The notes below the pieces were generated by a model, which saw only the letters and a program-made list of their open reading frames with translations, was not told where the DNA came from and searched no databases. A stretch of 64,000 nucleotides of DNA, taken from NCBI GenBank assembly GCA_902765215.1, contig CACWZA010000004.1, forward strand, positions 24,261-88,260, given 5' to 3'. This document shows positions 38,827 through 47,945 of the stretch, piece by piece (positions within the stretch are counted from its first letter, which is position 1; every line of letters starts with the position of its first letter). This stretch comes from an uncultured bacterium. Its GTDB lineage: Bacteria > Cyanobacteriota > Vampirovibrionia > Gastranaerophilales > Gastranaerophilaceae. Both the position numbers and the translations under genes were made by a program.

Positions 38827-40638
38827 TTAGACTAAATTTGCATCTTCCATATTTTCAAGTTCTGCAAGTTTTTCAGCAGTAGGAAGTTTAAACCCGAAGG
38901 TTGAACCTTCGCCGAGTTTTGACTGAACGAATACTTCGCCCTTGTGGTGCTTTTCTACAGTTATTTTAACAAGATGAAGCCCCAAACCTGTCCCTTTTAC
39001 TGTATGAGCGCTGTTTTCTACTCTGAAGAATCTGTCAAACACTTTCTTTTGGTTTTCTTCCGAGATACCTGTTCCCTGATCAGTTACTGCCAAAACAATA
39101 TAGTCGCTAAATTTTTCCGCCCTGACTTTTACGATTGTGTTTTCGTCAGAATATTTGATAGCATTTGTAATCAGGTTCATAAGTGCTCTTACTATACTTT
39201 CGTAGTTAATAGGTATCTCAGGTAGATTAGGCTCAATCATCACGACAAACTGGAGGTGTTTTTCCTCTGCAAGAATTTTTGCTCTTGAAACACATTCCTG
39301 AACAACTTCCGTAACATCTCTCATTTCTTTTTCAAGTTTTACCGTGTTTGCCTCATATCTTGAGAAGTCGAGTATATCGTTAACCATATCGTTAAGTCGG
39401 ATAATTTCTTTGTTCATAATGCCCAAAAATTCTTTCTGAGTATTATAATCAAACTCGTCACCCATATTAGCAAGGGTGTCGCTGTATGTTCTCAAAACAG
39501 TTACAGGGGTGCGTAATTCGTGCGATACATTTGATACGAACTGAGAACGCAGTCTGTCCATTTCAACTTCTTTTGTTACATCAATGAGGACAATGATATA
39601 ACCGACATATTCTCCGCTTTGGAGGAACATAGGCGAAATAACCGCTTTTAAGATTTTTTCTGATACATCAATATTAAACTCTAACGGTTTATCACTCATT
39701 TCAACTATTGGGGTATTTTTAAATTCGTCAATTTTTTCTTTGAAGGCATCAATACCGTTGTTGTCGCAGTATTGACGGATATTTGTTCTTAAAATTTCGT
39801 TATCTGTAACATCAAGCAGGTGTTTTGCGTGTTCGTTTACAAGCAGGACATTGTCGTTGCTGTCACACACAATAACCCCGTTTGCAATACTCATAAGAAT
39901 TGCCTCAAACTTGTTTTTCTCAAGCATTAGTGATTCAACAGAGCTTTCATTATACGAGCGGAGTTTGTCAGACATATCGTTAAAGGCTTTGTACAGTTCC
40001 CTTACTACACGGCTGCCGTCTTTGCTGTCCAGTTTATACCCAAATTCACCTGAGGATAATCTTTTTACCCCGTCATATAAGAGATTTAATTCTCTCATCG
40101 CGAGTATTGCGTTTGTTATTATAATAGAACCTATTGTCAGCCAGCAGATTAAAAATGCTATAATCAGCGACAGTCTTGTCATAAATGAAATACTGTCTAT
40201 AACGCTTCCCGTAAGCCCTATTGAAACCGTTCCGACTATTTTTTGTCCGCCTGCATCGTAACTGAGCATAGATGATGCAACATTTATTCTTGCAGACCTT
40301 TGAGGGCACATCTTGTCTGTTTTACTTGAATATATGATGTTGTCATTTTCATCACGAAATTCAATAAATGCAATATCTTCATTTGTTTTTAATATTGAGA
40401 TTGCGTGTGTTCTCAGGGTGTTGTGTACGGTTGATTTAGGCAAACCTCTTGTTATCTCAACACTTTCAATTGCAAGCGATTTTGAAATTATTTCTCCGAA
40501 ATATTTATAGCATTTGTTAAGGTTATCGTTAATGCTGAATAATGCCAGCAGAGAAACAAGTGCAATTAACAGGGTGCTGAAAATGAACCCTATAATTATC
40601 ATTCTCTTTTGTGCGGACATACTCTTGAATAATTTCAT
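38827..40638 (-). CDS. Membrane sensor histidine kinase (HAMP-PAS-HisKA-HATPase)
   Basis: 603 residues. Membrane helices at about 12-36 and 156-182 bracket a periplasmic sensor domain of some 120 residues. HAMP follows (about 182-235), then PAS (about 240-355), HisKA with His373 in VSHELRTPV, and a HATPase domain with N (NLITNAIKYS), G1 (DQGTGI), F and G2 (GTGLGLHLV) boxes. Layout is that of WalK/PhoR-type kinases. The response regulator is not adjacent; the only one in the window is the PhoB-type gene at 52.8 kb. No Shine-Dalgarno: ATG is six bases after an extended -10. Confidence 0.94.
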   Translation of the reverse strand: MKLFKSMSAQKRMIIIGFIFSTLLIALVSLLALFSINDNLNKCYKYFGEIISKSLAIESVEITRGLPKSTVHNTLRTHAISILKTNEDIAFIEFRDENDNIIYSSKTDKMCPQRSARINVASSMLSYDAGGQKIVGTVSIGLTGSVIDSISFMTRLSLIIAFLICWLTIGSIIITNAILAMRELNLLYDGVKRLSSGEFGYKLDSKDGSRVVRELYKAFNDMSDKLRSYNESSVESLMLEKNKFEAILMSIANGVIVCDSNDNVLLVNEHAKHLLDVTDNEILRTNIRQYCDNNGIDAFKEKIDEFKNTPIVEMSDKPLEFNIDVSEKILKAVISPMFLQSGEYVGYIIVLIDVTKEVEMDRLRSQFVSNVSHELRTPVTVLRTYSDTLANMGDEFDYNTQKEFLGIMNKEIIRLNDMVNDILDFSRYEANTVKLEKEMRDVTEVVQECVSRAKILAEEKHLQFVVMIEPNLPEIPINYESIVRALMNLITNAIKYSDENTIVKVRAEKFSDYIVLAVTDQGTGISEENQKKVFDRFFRVENSAHTVKGTGLGLHLVKITVEKHHKGEVFVQSKLGEGSTFGFKLPTAEKLAELENMEDANLV

Positions 40639-40653
40639 ACTGTAATTGTACCA
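40639..40653 (-). promoter_or_regulatory. Leaderless promoter of the histidine kinase
   Basis: Minus strand TGG-TACAAT (40653-40645), six bases (TACAGT), then ATG at 40638. Confidence 0.6.
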
Positions 40654-40698
40654 CTTACAAGCGGAATTGTATAGTTATATGAGAAATAAGCCGATATT

Positions 40699-42075
40699 TT
40701 ATCCTCTTGCGCAAATAGTACGGGCAACATGTACGCCTGATGCGGATGCCTGTAAAAGACCTCTTGTTACACCTGCCCCGTCACCGATTGCAAACAGATT
40801 TTTAACCCCTTCGGTTTCAAGTTCATCCGTGAGTTTTACTCTGGCAGAATAGAACTTAACCTCAATACCGTAAAGCAGTGTGTATCTTGAAGCTGTTCCC
40901 GGTGCTATCTTATCGAGTGCAAACAGCATTTCTATGATACTTGTCAGTTGTCTGTATGGAAGTACAAGACTTAAATCTCCCGGAGTTGCGCACTTAAGTG
41001 TCGGTTCAATAATACTTGATTTGATTCTTTCAGGGGTTGAGCGTTTACCGTCAAGCAGGTCGCCGAATCTCTGAACCAAGATTCCTCCCGCAAGCATATT
41101 TGCTAGTCTTGCAATATGCTGACCGTATTGGATAGGTTCTTTAAACGGTTCTGTGAACTTTTCACTAACAAGAAGCGCAAAGTTTGTGTTCTTTGTTTTT
41201 ATGTTTGCGTAGCTGTGACCGTTTACGGTTGCGATTCCGCTGTAGTTTTCCTGAACTACTTCACCGTTAGGGTTCATACAGAAGGTTCTGACTTCATCCC
41301 CAAACTTAGGTGAGTGGTAAACCAGTTTTGATTCGTAAAGTTTGCTTGTTAACGGTTCAAAGACCGGAGCAGGTAATTCAACCCTTACCCCGACGTCAAC
41401 AGCGTTGTTGACCATTCCGATTTTATGTTCCGCAAATGCTTTAGTGAGCCAGTCTGCACCTTCTCTGCCCGGTGCAACTACTGTATATTCCGCTCTTATT
41501 TCTTCCCCGTTATCCAGCAGAATACCTTTTACCTGTTCGTTTTCAACGATTAGTTCTTTTGCGGCAATATTATTCATAATAGTAATTTTGTCGTTCAGGT
41601 AGTCTTGCATGCTTTTTAATACATCTAAACTTCTTTCCGTTCCGAGGTGTCTTACAGGTGAATGGATGAGTTTCAGTTCGGCAAGTGTTGCCTGTCGTTC
41701 GATTTCTTCAAAGGTTTTGATGTCTGTTCCGAAAATCTCGTCAGTTGCGCCATGCTCTAGGTATAAATCGTCAGCATATCTGATGAGTTCGATTGCCTTA
41801 TCGCGCGACATGTAATCAATAAGGTGACCTCCGACATCAGGGGTGAGTGTGAGTTTGCCGTCGGAGAACGCACCTGCTCCGCCCCAGCCGCATAACAATC
41901 CGCAGCGGCGGCAGTTTGTACATTTTGGAGAACCTTCTCTCAAAGGACATTTTCTCTTTTCAATTCGTTTGCCCTTTTCTATGAGTACGACTTTCCAGTC
42001 CGGTTTCAGTTTAACTAATTCTAAAGCAGTAAATATCCCTGCAGGCCCGCCACCTATAATTGCTACGTTATACAT
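40699..42075 (-). CDS. FAD-dependent dehydrogenase of uncertain substrate (COG2509-like)
   Basis: 458 residues. Dinucleotide-binding GGGPAG at 8-13, then ALELVKLKPDWKVVLIEKG. A cysteine cluster follows (CPLREGSPKCTNCRRCGLLC, about 43-62) before CGWGGAGAFSDGKL, which is typical of this uncharacterised oxidoreductase family; the cysteines could hold an Fe-S cluster, which I infer rather than see. The C-terminal FAD motif is LFAIGDGAGVTRGLLQASASG. GAGG ribosome binding site. Substrate unknown; divergently oriented from the NrtR-like gene. Confidence 0.88.
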   Translation of the reverse strand: MYNVAIIGGGPAGIFTALELVKLKPDWKVVLIEKGKRIEKRKCPLREGSPKCTNCRRCGLLCGWGGAGAFSDGKLTLTPDVGGHLIDYMSRDKAIELIRYADDLYLEHGATDEIFGTDIKTFEEIERQATLAELKLIHSPVRHLGTERSLDVLKSMQDYLNDKITIMNNIAAKELIVENEQVKGILLDNGEEIRAEYTVVAPGREGADWLTKAFAEHKIGMVNNAVDVGVRVELPAPVFEPLTSKLYESKLVYHSPKFGDEVRTFCMNPNGEVVQENYSGIATVNGHSYANIKTKNTNFALLVSEKFTEPFKEPIQYGQHIARLANMLAGGILVQRFGDLLDGKRSTPERIKSSIIEPTLKCATPGDLSLVLPYRQLTSIIEMLFALDKIAPGTASRYTLLYGIEVKFYSARVKLTDELETEGVKNLFAIGDGAGVTRGLLQASASGVHVARTICARG

Positions 42076-42284
42076 CTTTCTTCCTCATCTCTTATTGTTG
42101 TGATTCGTAAATGGAAAATTGAAAATGGAAACGGATAATCCTTCCAAGCCATTCATTATTCACAATTCCCTATTTACTATACAACGATACACGAAACACA
42201 CCCACAAATAAACACTTCTTTAAGTAAAGTTACAATTTTCACTTTTTTATTTTTTTATAATATAATTTATATGAGGTAGATTTT
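42076..42284. other. Intergenic region with purine-rich repeat remnants
   Basis: Contains tandem near-copies ATGGAAAATTGAAAATGGAA (42110-42130) and ATTCATTATTCACAATTCCC, a style seen in decayed short interspersed repeats. A TATAAT box (42255-42265 region) precedes the NrtR-like gene. No gene seen. Confidence 0.35.
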
Positions 42285-42965
42285 ATGTTTAAAGAGACAA
42301 AAACACACGAGATTACTGTCGATACTGTCATCCTAACTTTAAAAAACGACAGTCTGCAGGTCCTGTTGGTAAAAAGAGAGAATGAACCGTTCAAAGGTAA
42401 ATGGGCTATTCCGGGCGGATATGTAAGAATGTCTGAGAACCTTGATGATGCTGCAATGAGAGTTTTGAAAGAAAAAACCAACGTTGATAATATTTATCTT
42501 GAACAGTTGTATACCTTCGGTGATCCTTTGAGACACCCTGTTGCAAGGGTTATTACATGTGCATACTTTGCACTTATCAGAGCAGAAGATGTTAATGTTA
42601 TTTCTGATGAAGGCGTACAATGGCACAGTGTTAATGAGTTACCTGCACTTGCGTTCGACCACAAAGAGATTATTCAGTATTCTTTGAAGAGAACGAGAGA
42701 AAGATTGGAATTATGCCCTGTTGCATATCAGTTGCTTAACGAAAAATTTACCTTAACTGAAATGCAGCGTGCTTATGAACTTATTATGGGTAAGAGTTTA
42801 GATAAACGTAACTTTAGAAAGAAAGTTATTCAGACAGAAGGGCTTATTGAACTTAATGAATTTTCTAAATCAGGTTCAAAACGTCCTGCGAGATTATATA
42901 CATTTGAAAATATCAGACTTAATTCTAAACGTGCCCACTTTATTAAGAAGGAGAAAAAATCATAA
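42285..42965 (+). CDS. NrtR-like regulator: degenerate Nudix domain plus winged helix
   Basis: 226 residues. The Nudix fold (about 10-145) has G-x5-E then R-V-L-K-E-K-T-N-V where an active enzyme has R-E-x-x-E-E-x-G, so key catalytic glutamates are missing. A C-terminal winged helix follows (about 150-215: TLTEMQRAYELIMGKSLDKRNFRKKVI). This matches NrtR, which senses ADP-ribose and represses NAD metabolism genes. No NAD gene is adjacent. GAGG ribosome binding site. Stop overlaps the secG start by one base (TAATG), an odd pairing. Confidence 0.88.
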   Translation: MFKETKTHEITVDTVILTLKNDSLQVLLVKRENEPFKGKWAIPGGYVRMSENLDDAAMRVLKEKTNVDNIYLEQLYTFGDPLRHPVARVITCAYFALIRAEDVNVISDEGVQWHSVNELPALAFDHKEIIQYSLKRTRERLELCPVAYQLLNEKFTLTEMQRAYELIMGKSLDKRNFRKKVIQTEGLIELNEFSKSGSKRPARLYTFENIRLNSKRAHFIKKEKKS

Positions 42966-43189
42966 TGTTAGGATTAATCTGGACTATCCAAGTCATATCA
43001 GCAATATTATTAATAATTTTGGTACTTATACACTCACCTAAAGGTGACGGGATTGCGGGCATAGGTGGTTCTGCACAGTTATTTACATCTCAAAAGGGTG
43101 CTGAAAAGAACCTCAATAAGATTACTGCAGTTGTTACCGTTATTTTTGCAGTATGTGTGTTCTTGTTAGGTTTCGGCATCGTTCACTAG
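42965..43189 (+). CDS. secG: Preprotein translocase subunit SecG
   Basis: 74 residues with two membrane helices (about 4-22 and 51-72). The conserved loop HSPKGDGIAGIGGSAQLFTSQKGAEKNLNKIT is the SecG signature. Auxiliary subunit of SecYEG in the inner membrane. AAGGAG ribosome binding site within the end of the NrtR-like gene. Confidence 0.95.
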   Translation: MLGLIWTIQVISAILLIILVLIHSPKGDGIAGIGGSAQLFTSQKGAEKNLNKITAVVTVIFAVCVFLLGFGIVH

Positions 43190-43199
43190 AGGTGCGAAG

Positions 43200-43904
43200 T
43201 TGAATAAAGTATTGGTTACAGGAGCTACCCGCGGGATAGGAAAGGCTGTTTTTGATGCGCTTTCCCCGTTTTGTGATGTTTATCCTACAGCAAGAAATGA
43301 GGCACTCTTAAAAACTCTGGGTGCTAAAGACTATTGTGTTTGTGATTTATCAAAGGATATAAAACCGCTCCTTGATTTTATAAATAAGCATCAGTTCGAT
43401 ATTATAATCAATAATGCGGGCGAATATATATATGGCGGAATATCTGAAATGACTGATGAGCAAATATCATCAATCTACAACACAAATCTTATATCTCCCG
43501 TAAAAATTGTTTCCTCTGCTGTTCCTTATATGAAGTCTAAAAAATGGGGCAGAATTATAAATATAGGTTCAATATCGGGTGTTATGGGCGAGGCTTATGC
43601 CAGTCTATATTCTTCAACAAAATCAGGACTTATTGGTTTGACAAAGGCATTGGCGTTAGAGCTTGCAGAGTACAATATTACTGTTAATACAATCAACCCC
43701 GGTTGGGTTGATACTGAACTGGGGAATGAGTCTGTAACTGAGAGCGAATTTTCAAAAGAAGAAATAGTAGACTGTATTCCACAAAAGCGTTTTGTTGAAC
43801 CGTGTGAAGTTGCAGGGTTGGTAAAATATCTCATATCTGATGAAGCAAAGGGTATAACAGGACAATCGATTAATCTTTGTGCAGGTCTTAGTGTAGGTTG
43901 TTAA
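43200..43904 (+). CDS. Short-chain dehydrogenase/reductase (FabG-like)
   Basis: 234 residues from a TTG with a GAGGTG ribosome binding site. TGATRGIG at 7-14 binds NAD(P); NNAGEY at 71-76; catalytic Ser in NIGSISG (121-127), Tyr137 and Lys141 (YSSTK). C-terminal NPGWVDTE and GITGQSINLCAG are classic. It could be a 3-oxoacyl-ACP reductase, but no fab genes are near. Starts 10 bp after secG. Confidence 0.92.
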   Translation: MNKVLVTGATRGIGKAVFDALSPFCDVYPTARNEALLKTLGAKDYCVCDLSKDIKPLLDFINKHQFDIIINNAGEYIYGGISEMTDEQISSIYNTNLISPVKIVSSAVPYMKSKKWGRIINIGSISGVMGEAYASLYSSTKSGLIGLTKALALELAEYNITVNTINPGWVDTELGNESVTESEFSKEEIVDCIPQKRFVEPCEVAGLVKYLISDEAKGITGQSINLCAGLSVGC

Positions 43905-43990
43905 TATATAAATTAATGTAAAGTTCGCCCCCGTTATGTTAAAGAATGGCATAATTTATGCCGTTATATTCTGTGGAAAGGAGTGTGTGT

Positions 43991-46138
43991 TTGACTCCGA
44001 AAATAACAGGAAACTTCAGTAATAACGGTCAGATTGACGGTATAAGACAAGCGGAACTTCAGGAACAAACTTCTGAAGAAACACTGGTTTTTGCCGAAAA
44101 ATCGGACTCTGATTCGCAGGCTGTTCTTGATACGGTTACTGTATCAGATGGTGCTGCCGCTTCGGGACAACCTCAGACTCCGCGAAAACGCGCCTTCCAC
44201 AGTTTCTTTAAGAATTTGGAACTGGATTCTGCAGGTAAGATTGATATGTCCCAGTTCTCGGTGGACAGGTTAAAACAGAAGTATTCCGGTAAAAAAGTTA
44301 CATTTACCGTTAATAAATCTGAAAACGGTTCGGTAAATATTATTGTTAAAGATGCCCTAACGGGCAGAGTTATAGAAGAAGTTACAAAAGAACAGTTTGG
44401 TGCTCAGGCAGAGTATACCGCAACAAGGTATAATGCTAAGGGGAAAAAGGCTTCCGCCGTTACTGTAACTAACGGTATTATTGATGCAAATCAGGAGTTT
44501 AACCCTGACGGCTCTTCTGTGAAACTTCACTACGAAAAAGGTGATATGTCTAAAATAGGGTTTAAGGAAGAATTTTTGTCTGAGGGTGGTAAAGTTATTA
44601 CTTATTTCTCGGATTCCGAAAAAGATTCAGAGCACATATATGATCCGAGTGGTAATTATGTAATCGGCTATATGTATTCAGGCGGTTTCCCGTATGTTTC
44701 CGTAAATGCAGATGAAGATGTTATGGATAATTATCTGCTTGACGATTTAAAAACTGATTTTAGTGCTTCAAATACCGATGCAAATAAGTTATACAAAGAC
44801 ATAAAAGTAAGAATTACAGGTAAAAATATTGTCGATTTTATTGATGATTATGCTGAGAGAGAAAATCGTCATTTACTTGATGATATCCGTAACAGTAATG
44901 TGTTATCCGATATTCAGAAAATTGAACTTACTGGATATTTATCTAGCCTTATGGATGGCGCTACAGAGGATGATGAGAGTCAAAATAAGTTAAAAACAGA
45001 ACTTATGACTGATATTATAAAGAATGATTTTGTTTCTTTTAAGAAGCATTTAATGAGTATAAGTTCAGACGATATCCTTTTTGTTGTTCAGTCATTCGGT
45101 TTCTATCCGACTGATGAAGATATCACGGGTAAGCGTTCCTCTCAGATTTTGCCTGATATAATAAGAAATTCTAATATGTCTGAAGCGGATAAAAAGCAGT
45201 GTTTGACCTATATTACGGATAAACTGCGCGAGGATATGAAAAACCAGAAAATCTATTCTGATGATATTTTTGCGGATATTTCAAAGCATCTGGACTCCCC
45301 TGATTTGTACAGAATTGACTTTAAACGCATGATTTCGCGTGCTAATGTTTCCCCGTCTGATGATCCTGTGTCAGTTCCTGACGGTAAAGTAACCATGAAT
45401 TTCCGTCAGGGCGGAATCGGTGACTGCTGGTTAATTGCAGGTTTAAAAACAATGCTGAAGAAACCTTGGGGTAAAGAGTATATTGACAGTTTATTGTCTG
45501 TCGATTCTCAAAAGAAGATTGTAACCGTATCTTTCTCTGATGAGGTTAAGTATGATATCAGTTTTGATGAAGTTGCAAAGGCAACACACCTTGCAGATGG
45601 TAGCGGTAATATCAGGGCAATAGAGATTGCAATGGACAGATTTTTACGGGATAGAGCGTATTCCGCTTATGATAATTCTCAGGTACTTCTTTCTGATTAT
45701 GATGAAGCCGTTCAGGATGAATTGAGTACAAGATTGATGACTGATGAAGATTTAATCGTCCCTAAACCAAGCGATAACATTTTTGATGATGTGAACGATA
45801 TTGTCGGGGATGGCGCATGGAGATTGTTCAAGCAATTCCTTGGTAATGGCGTTTCTAATGATTTGGATGTTGACTACAAGACCGAAAACTTTAATAACCC
45901 TGATAAGCTGTATACATTTGCTATATCAGGCGGTATACTGAAGGCGGTTGATACAGTGACAAAAGAAGTTGTAACTATTGAAACCGAGCATGAATACAGT
46001 GTTTTTGGAAGTGATGCCGGAAATATTTATATTCATGACCCGCGTACATACGGTGATATAACACTCAGAGTACGACGAGCGGATTTGAACGATGATATGG
46101 CAATGTTTGATACCGCAGAGAGAAAGAAAAAATCTTAA
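43991..46138 (+). CDS. Calpain-like cysteine protease (C2 family)
   Basis: 715 residues from a TTG at 43991, seven bases after AAAGGAG; an upstream in-frame ATG at 43958 lacks a ribosome binding site. The N-terminal 150 residues are low in structure. A repeat-like beta section (about 85-230) and a helical middle follow. The C-terminal calpain core carries FRQGGIGDCWLIAGL with catalytic Cys479 and HEYSVFG with His667. The expected Asn motif reads HDPRTYG, so the third residue may be Asp or elsewhere. No signal peptide. Possibly an effector-like protease; targets unknown. Confidence 0.8.
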   Translation: MTPKITGNFSNNGQIDGIRQAELQEQTSEETLVFAEKSDSDSQAVLDTVTVSDGAAASGQPQTPRKRAFHSFFKNLELDSAGKIDMSQFSVDRLKQKYSGKKVTFTVNKSENGSVNIIVKDALTGRVIEEVTKEQFGAQAEYTATRYNAKGKKASAVTVTNGIIDANQEFNPDGSSVKLHYEKGDMSKIGFKEEFLSEGGKVITYFSDSEKDSEHIYDPSGNYVIGYMYSGGFPYVSVNADEDVMDNYLLDDLKTDFSASNTDANKLYKDIKVRITGKNIVDFIDDYAERENRHLLDDIRNSNVLSDIQKIELTGYLSSLMDGATEDDESQNKLKTELMTDIIKNDFVSFKKHLMSISSDDILFVVQSFGFYPTDEDITGKRSSQILPDIIRNSNMSEADKKQCLTYITDKLREDMKNQKIYSDDIFADISKHLDSPDLYRIDFKRMISRANVSPSDDPVSVPDGKVTMNFRQGGIGDCWLIAGLKTMLKKPWGKEYIDSLLSVDSQKKIVTVSFSDEVKYDISFDEVAKATHLADGSGNIRAIEIAMDRFLRDRAYSAYDNSQVLLSDYDEAVQDELSTRLMTDEDLIVPKPSDNIFDDVNDIVGDGAWRLFKQFLGNGVSNDLDVDYKTENFNNPDKLYTFAISGGILKAVDTVTKEVVTIETEHEYSVFGSDAGNIYIHDPRTYGDITLRVRRADLNDDMAMFDTAERKKKS

Positions 46139-47740
46139 TTACAGTTTGATATCTAAGATAACGGCTTTTTTGTAGGTAAACATTTCGTTCAGGGCTTGTT
46201 TTAACTCCTGCATATTTGTTATTGTATATCCGGTGATGCCGTATGCCTCAGCCAGTTTTATAAAATCAGGGTTAATGAGATTTGACTGATATTCTTCATA
46301 TCCTTTAATTTTTTGCTGAGTCTTTATCATACCGAGAGAAGAATTATTCATAACAACTATTTTTACAGGTATGTTGTATTGAGAACAAGTCCCAAGCTCC
46401 TGCATATTCATTTGGAAAGAGCCGTCACCTGTTATGTTTATAACAAGTGAGTTTGGTTTTGCTATATGTGCTCCTATTGCAGCAGGCAAACCGTAACCCA
46501 TTGTTCCGAAGCCCCCTGATGTCAGAAAGTTCTTTGATGAATGGGTTTTAAATACTTGTGATGCCGTTATTTGATGCTCCCCGACATCTGTTGTTATTAT
46601 CGGAGCATATTTTTTTGTATAGTTGTGAATCGTTTCTAAAATATTTCTTTCATTAAATTCATCGGTATTGGTTTCGTTATGAATATCTGTCAGTTTTGAT
46701 ATCCAGTCGTATTTTATATCAAAGAGGATATTTTTGGCTTTGATTGTTCCTATCATTTGACGCAGAACAATGTCCATTTCCCCGATAATTTCTTTTTCCG
46801 GTTTCACATTCTCAGAGGTATTTTTTTCGATGTTTATACTGATTATTTTTGTGTCAGGCATGAAATTATTTTCATAGTTTGTTGTTCTGTTTGAAAATTT
46901 TGTTCCCAGTGCCAAAACGACATCAGACTTTTTAATCAGTTCGTTCAGGGTTTTATCCCCGTTTGAGCCTATCATACCCATTGATATATTATCTGCAATC
47001 CCTGTTGCCATAAGTGTGTTAACAATCGGGATATGAGTAAGCGAATTTAGTTCTCTAACTTCGTTTTCCGCATCTGAACAGCCGCCACCGACTATTATAA
47101 GCGGTCTTTTTGCATTTTTCAGAGTATCAATAGCCTTAAGAACGCATGAGTGTGGTGCTTCAACCTTTATTTCGTGTTTTTGTCTGTAATTTTTTTGTTC
47201 TGCTTTTGTTTCCAAGGCGCTTTGTGTGATTCCGACAACAACTGCCCCCATCGGAATTTTTGTTGCTTCCCCGATTGCCTGAGTAATTGTTTTGCTGATT
47301 TCTTCGGATTTATTAACAATAAAGGTTCTTTTTGTGCATGTTTTTGAAACGCCCGCAATATCTATATCCTGAAACTCGTTTTTACCTATATTTTCTGATT
47401 GTGCGGCAATAACTATGATTGGGGTTTTATCGCTGTTTGCGTTTACAATCCCCGTAATTGAGTTTGAGAAACCCGGTCCTGATGTAACAAGTGCAACTCC
47501 GCATTTACCACTGACTTTAGCGTAACCTTCCGCCATGTGTACAGCACCCTGTTCGTGTCTTGCAAGGTAATGTTTAATAACAGAATTTTTTGACAGGGTA
47601 TCATAAATTGACAACACAGGCGTTCCGGGATAACCGAAAACTGTGTTCACTCCGTTGTCAATAAGAGTGTTTACAAGAGCTTCTGCACCCGTTTGTTGTT
47701 GAATGTTGGTATGTGTTTTTGTTTTAGTTAATGTGTCCAC
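46139..47740 (-). CDS. Acetolactate-synthase-like thiamine-diphosphate enzyme
   Basis: 533 residues. FGYPGTPVLSIYD (35-47), catalytic Glu63 in ARHEQGAVHMAEGYA, VTSGPGFSN, and the ThDP/Mg signature GDGSFQMNMQELGT followed by VVMNNSSLGMI. Closest to the large subunit of acetohydroxyacid synthase (valine/isoleucine synthesis). No ilvN, ilvC or ilvD is adjacent, so another 2-oxoacid reaction is possible. GTG start lies six bases after a TATAAT box; no Shine-Dalgarno. Its stop abuts that of the calpain-like gene. Confidence 0.85.
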   Translation of the reverse strand: MDTLTKTKTHTNIQQQTGAEALVNTLIDNGVNTVFGYPGTPVLSIYDTLSKNSVIKHYLARHEQGAVHMAEGYAKVSGKCGVALVTSGPGFSNSITGIVNANSDKTPIIVIAAQSENIGKNEFQDIDIAGVSKTCTKRTFIVNKSEEISKTITQAIGEATKIPMGAVVVGITQSALETKAEQKNYRQKHEIKVEAPHSCVLKAIDTLKNAKRPLIIVGGGCSDAENEVRELNSLTHIPIVNTLMATGIADNISMGMIGSNGDKTLNELIKKSDVVLALGTKFSNRTTNYENNFMPDTKIISINIEKNTSENVKPEKEIIGEMDIVLRQMIGTIKAKNILFDIKYDWISKLTDIHNETNTDEFNERNILETIHNYTKKYAPIITTDVGEHQITASQVFKTHSSKNFLTSGGFGTMGYGLPAAIGAHIAKPNSLVINITGDGSFQMNMQELGTCSQYNIPVKIVVMNNSSLGMIKTQQKIKGYEEYQSNLINPDFIKLAEAYGITGYTITNMQELKQALNEMFTYKKAVILDIKL

Positions 47741-47752
47741 TATGCCATTATA
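47741..47752 (-). promoter_or_regulatory. Leaderless promoter of the acetolactate-synthase-like gene
   Basis: Minus strand TATAAT (47752-47747), six bases (GGCATA), then GTG at 47740. It supports the GTG start over any downstream ATG. Confidence 0.6.
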
Positions 47753-47945
47753 TAACTAATAGGTTATTAATGAAAATTTGTTTAAGTACTTATTACAAAA
47801 TTTAACCATTATTTCTTTTGTAACGAAATGTTAACAACATGTAAATAAAAAAGTCAATTATCGGGGTAAAAAAAACTTTATCATGATGTAAGGTTAGATA
47901 TAACAATTTAGTTTAGGTTAGTTACAAGTATTTTAGGAGGTTTGT

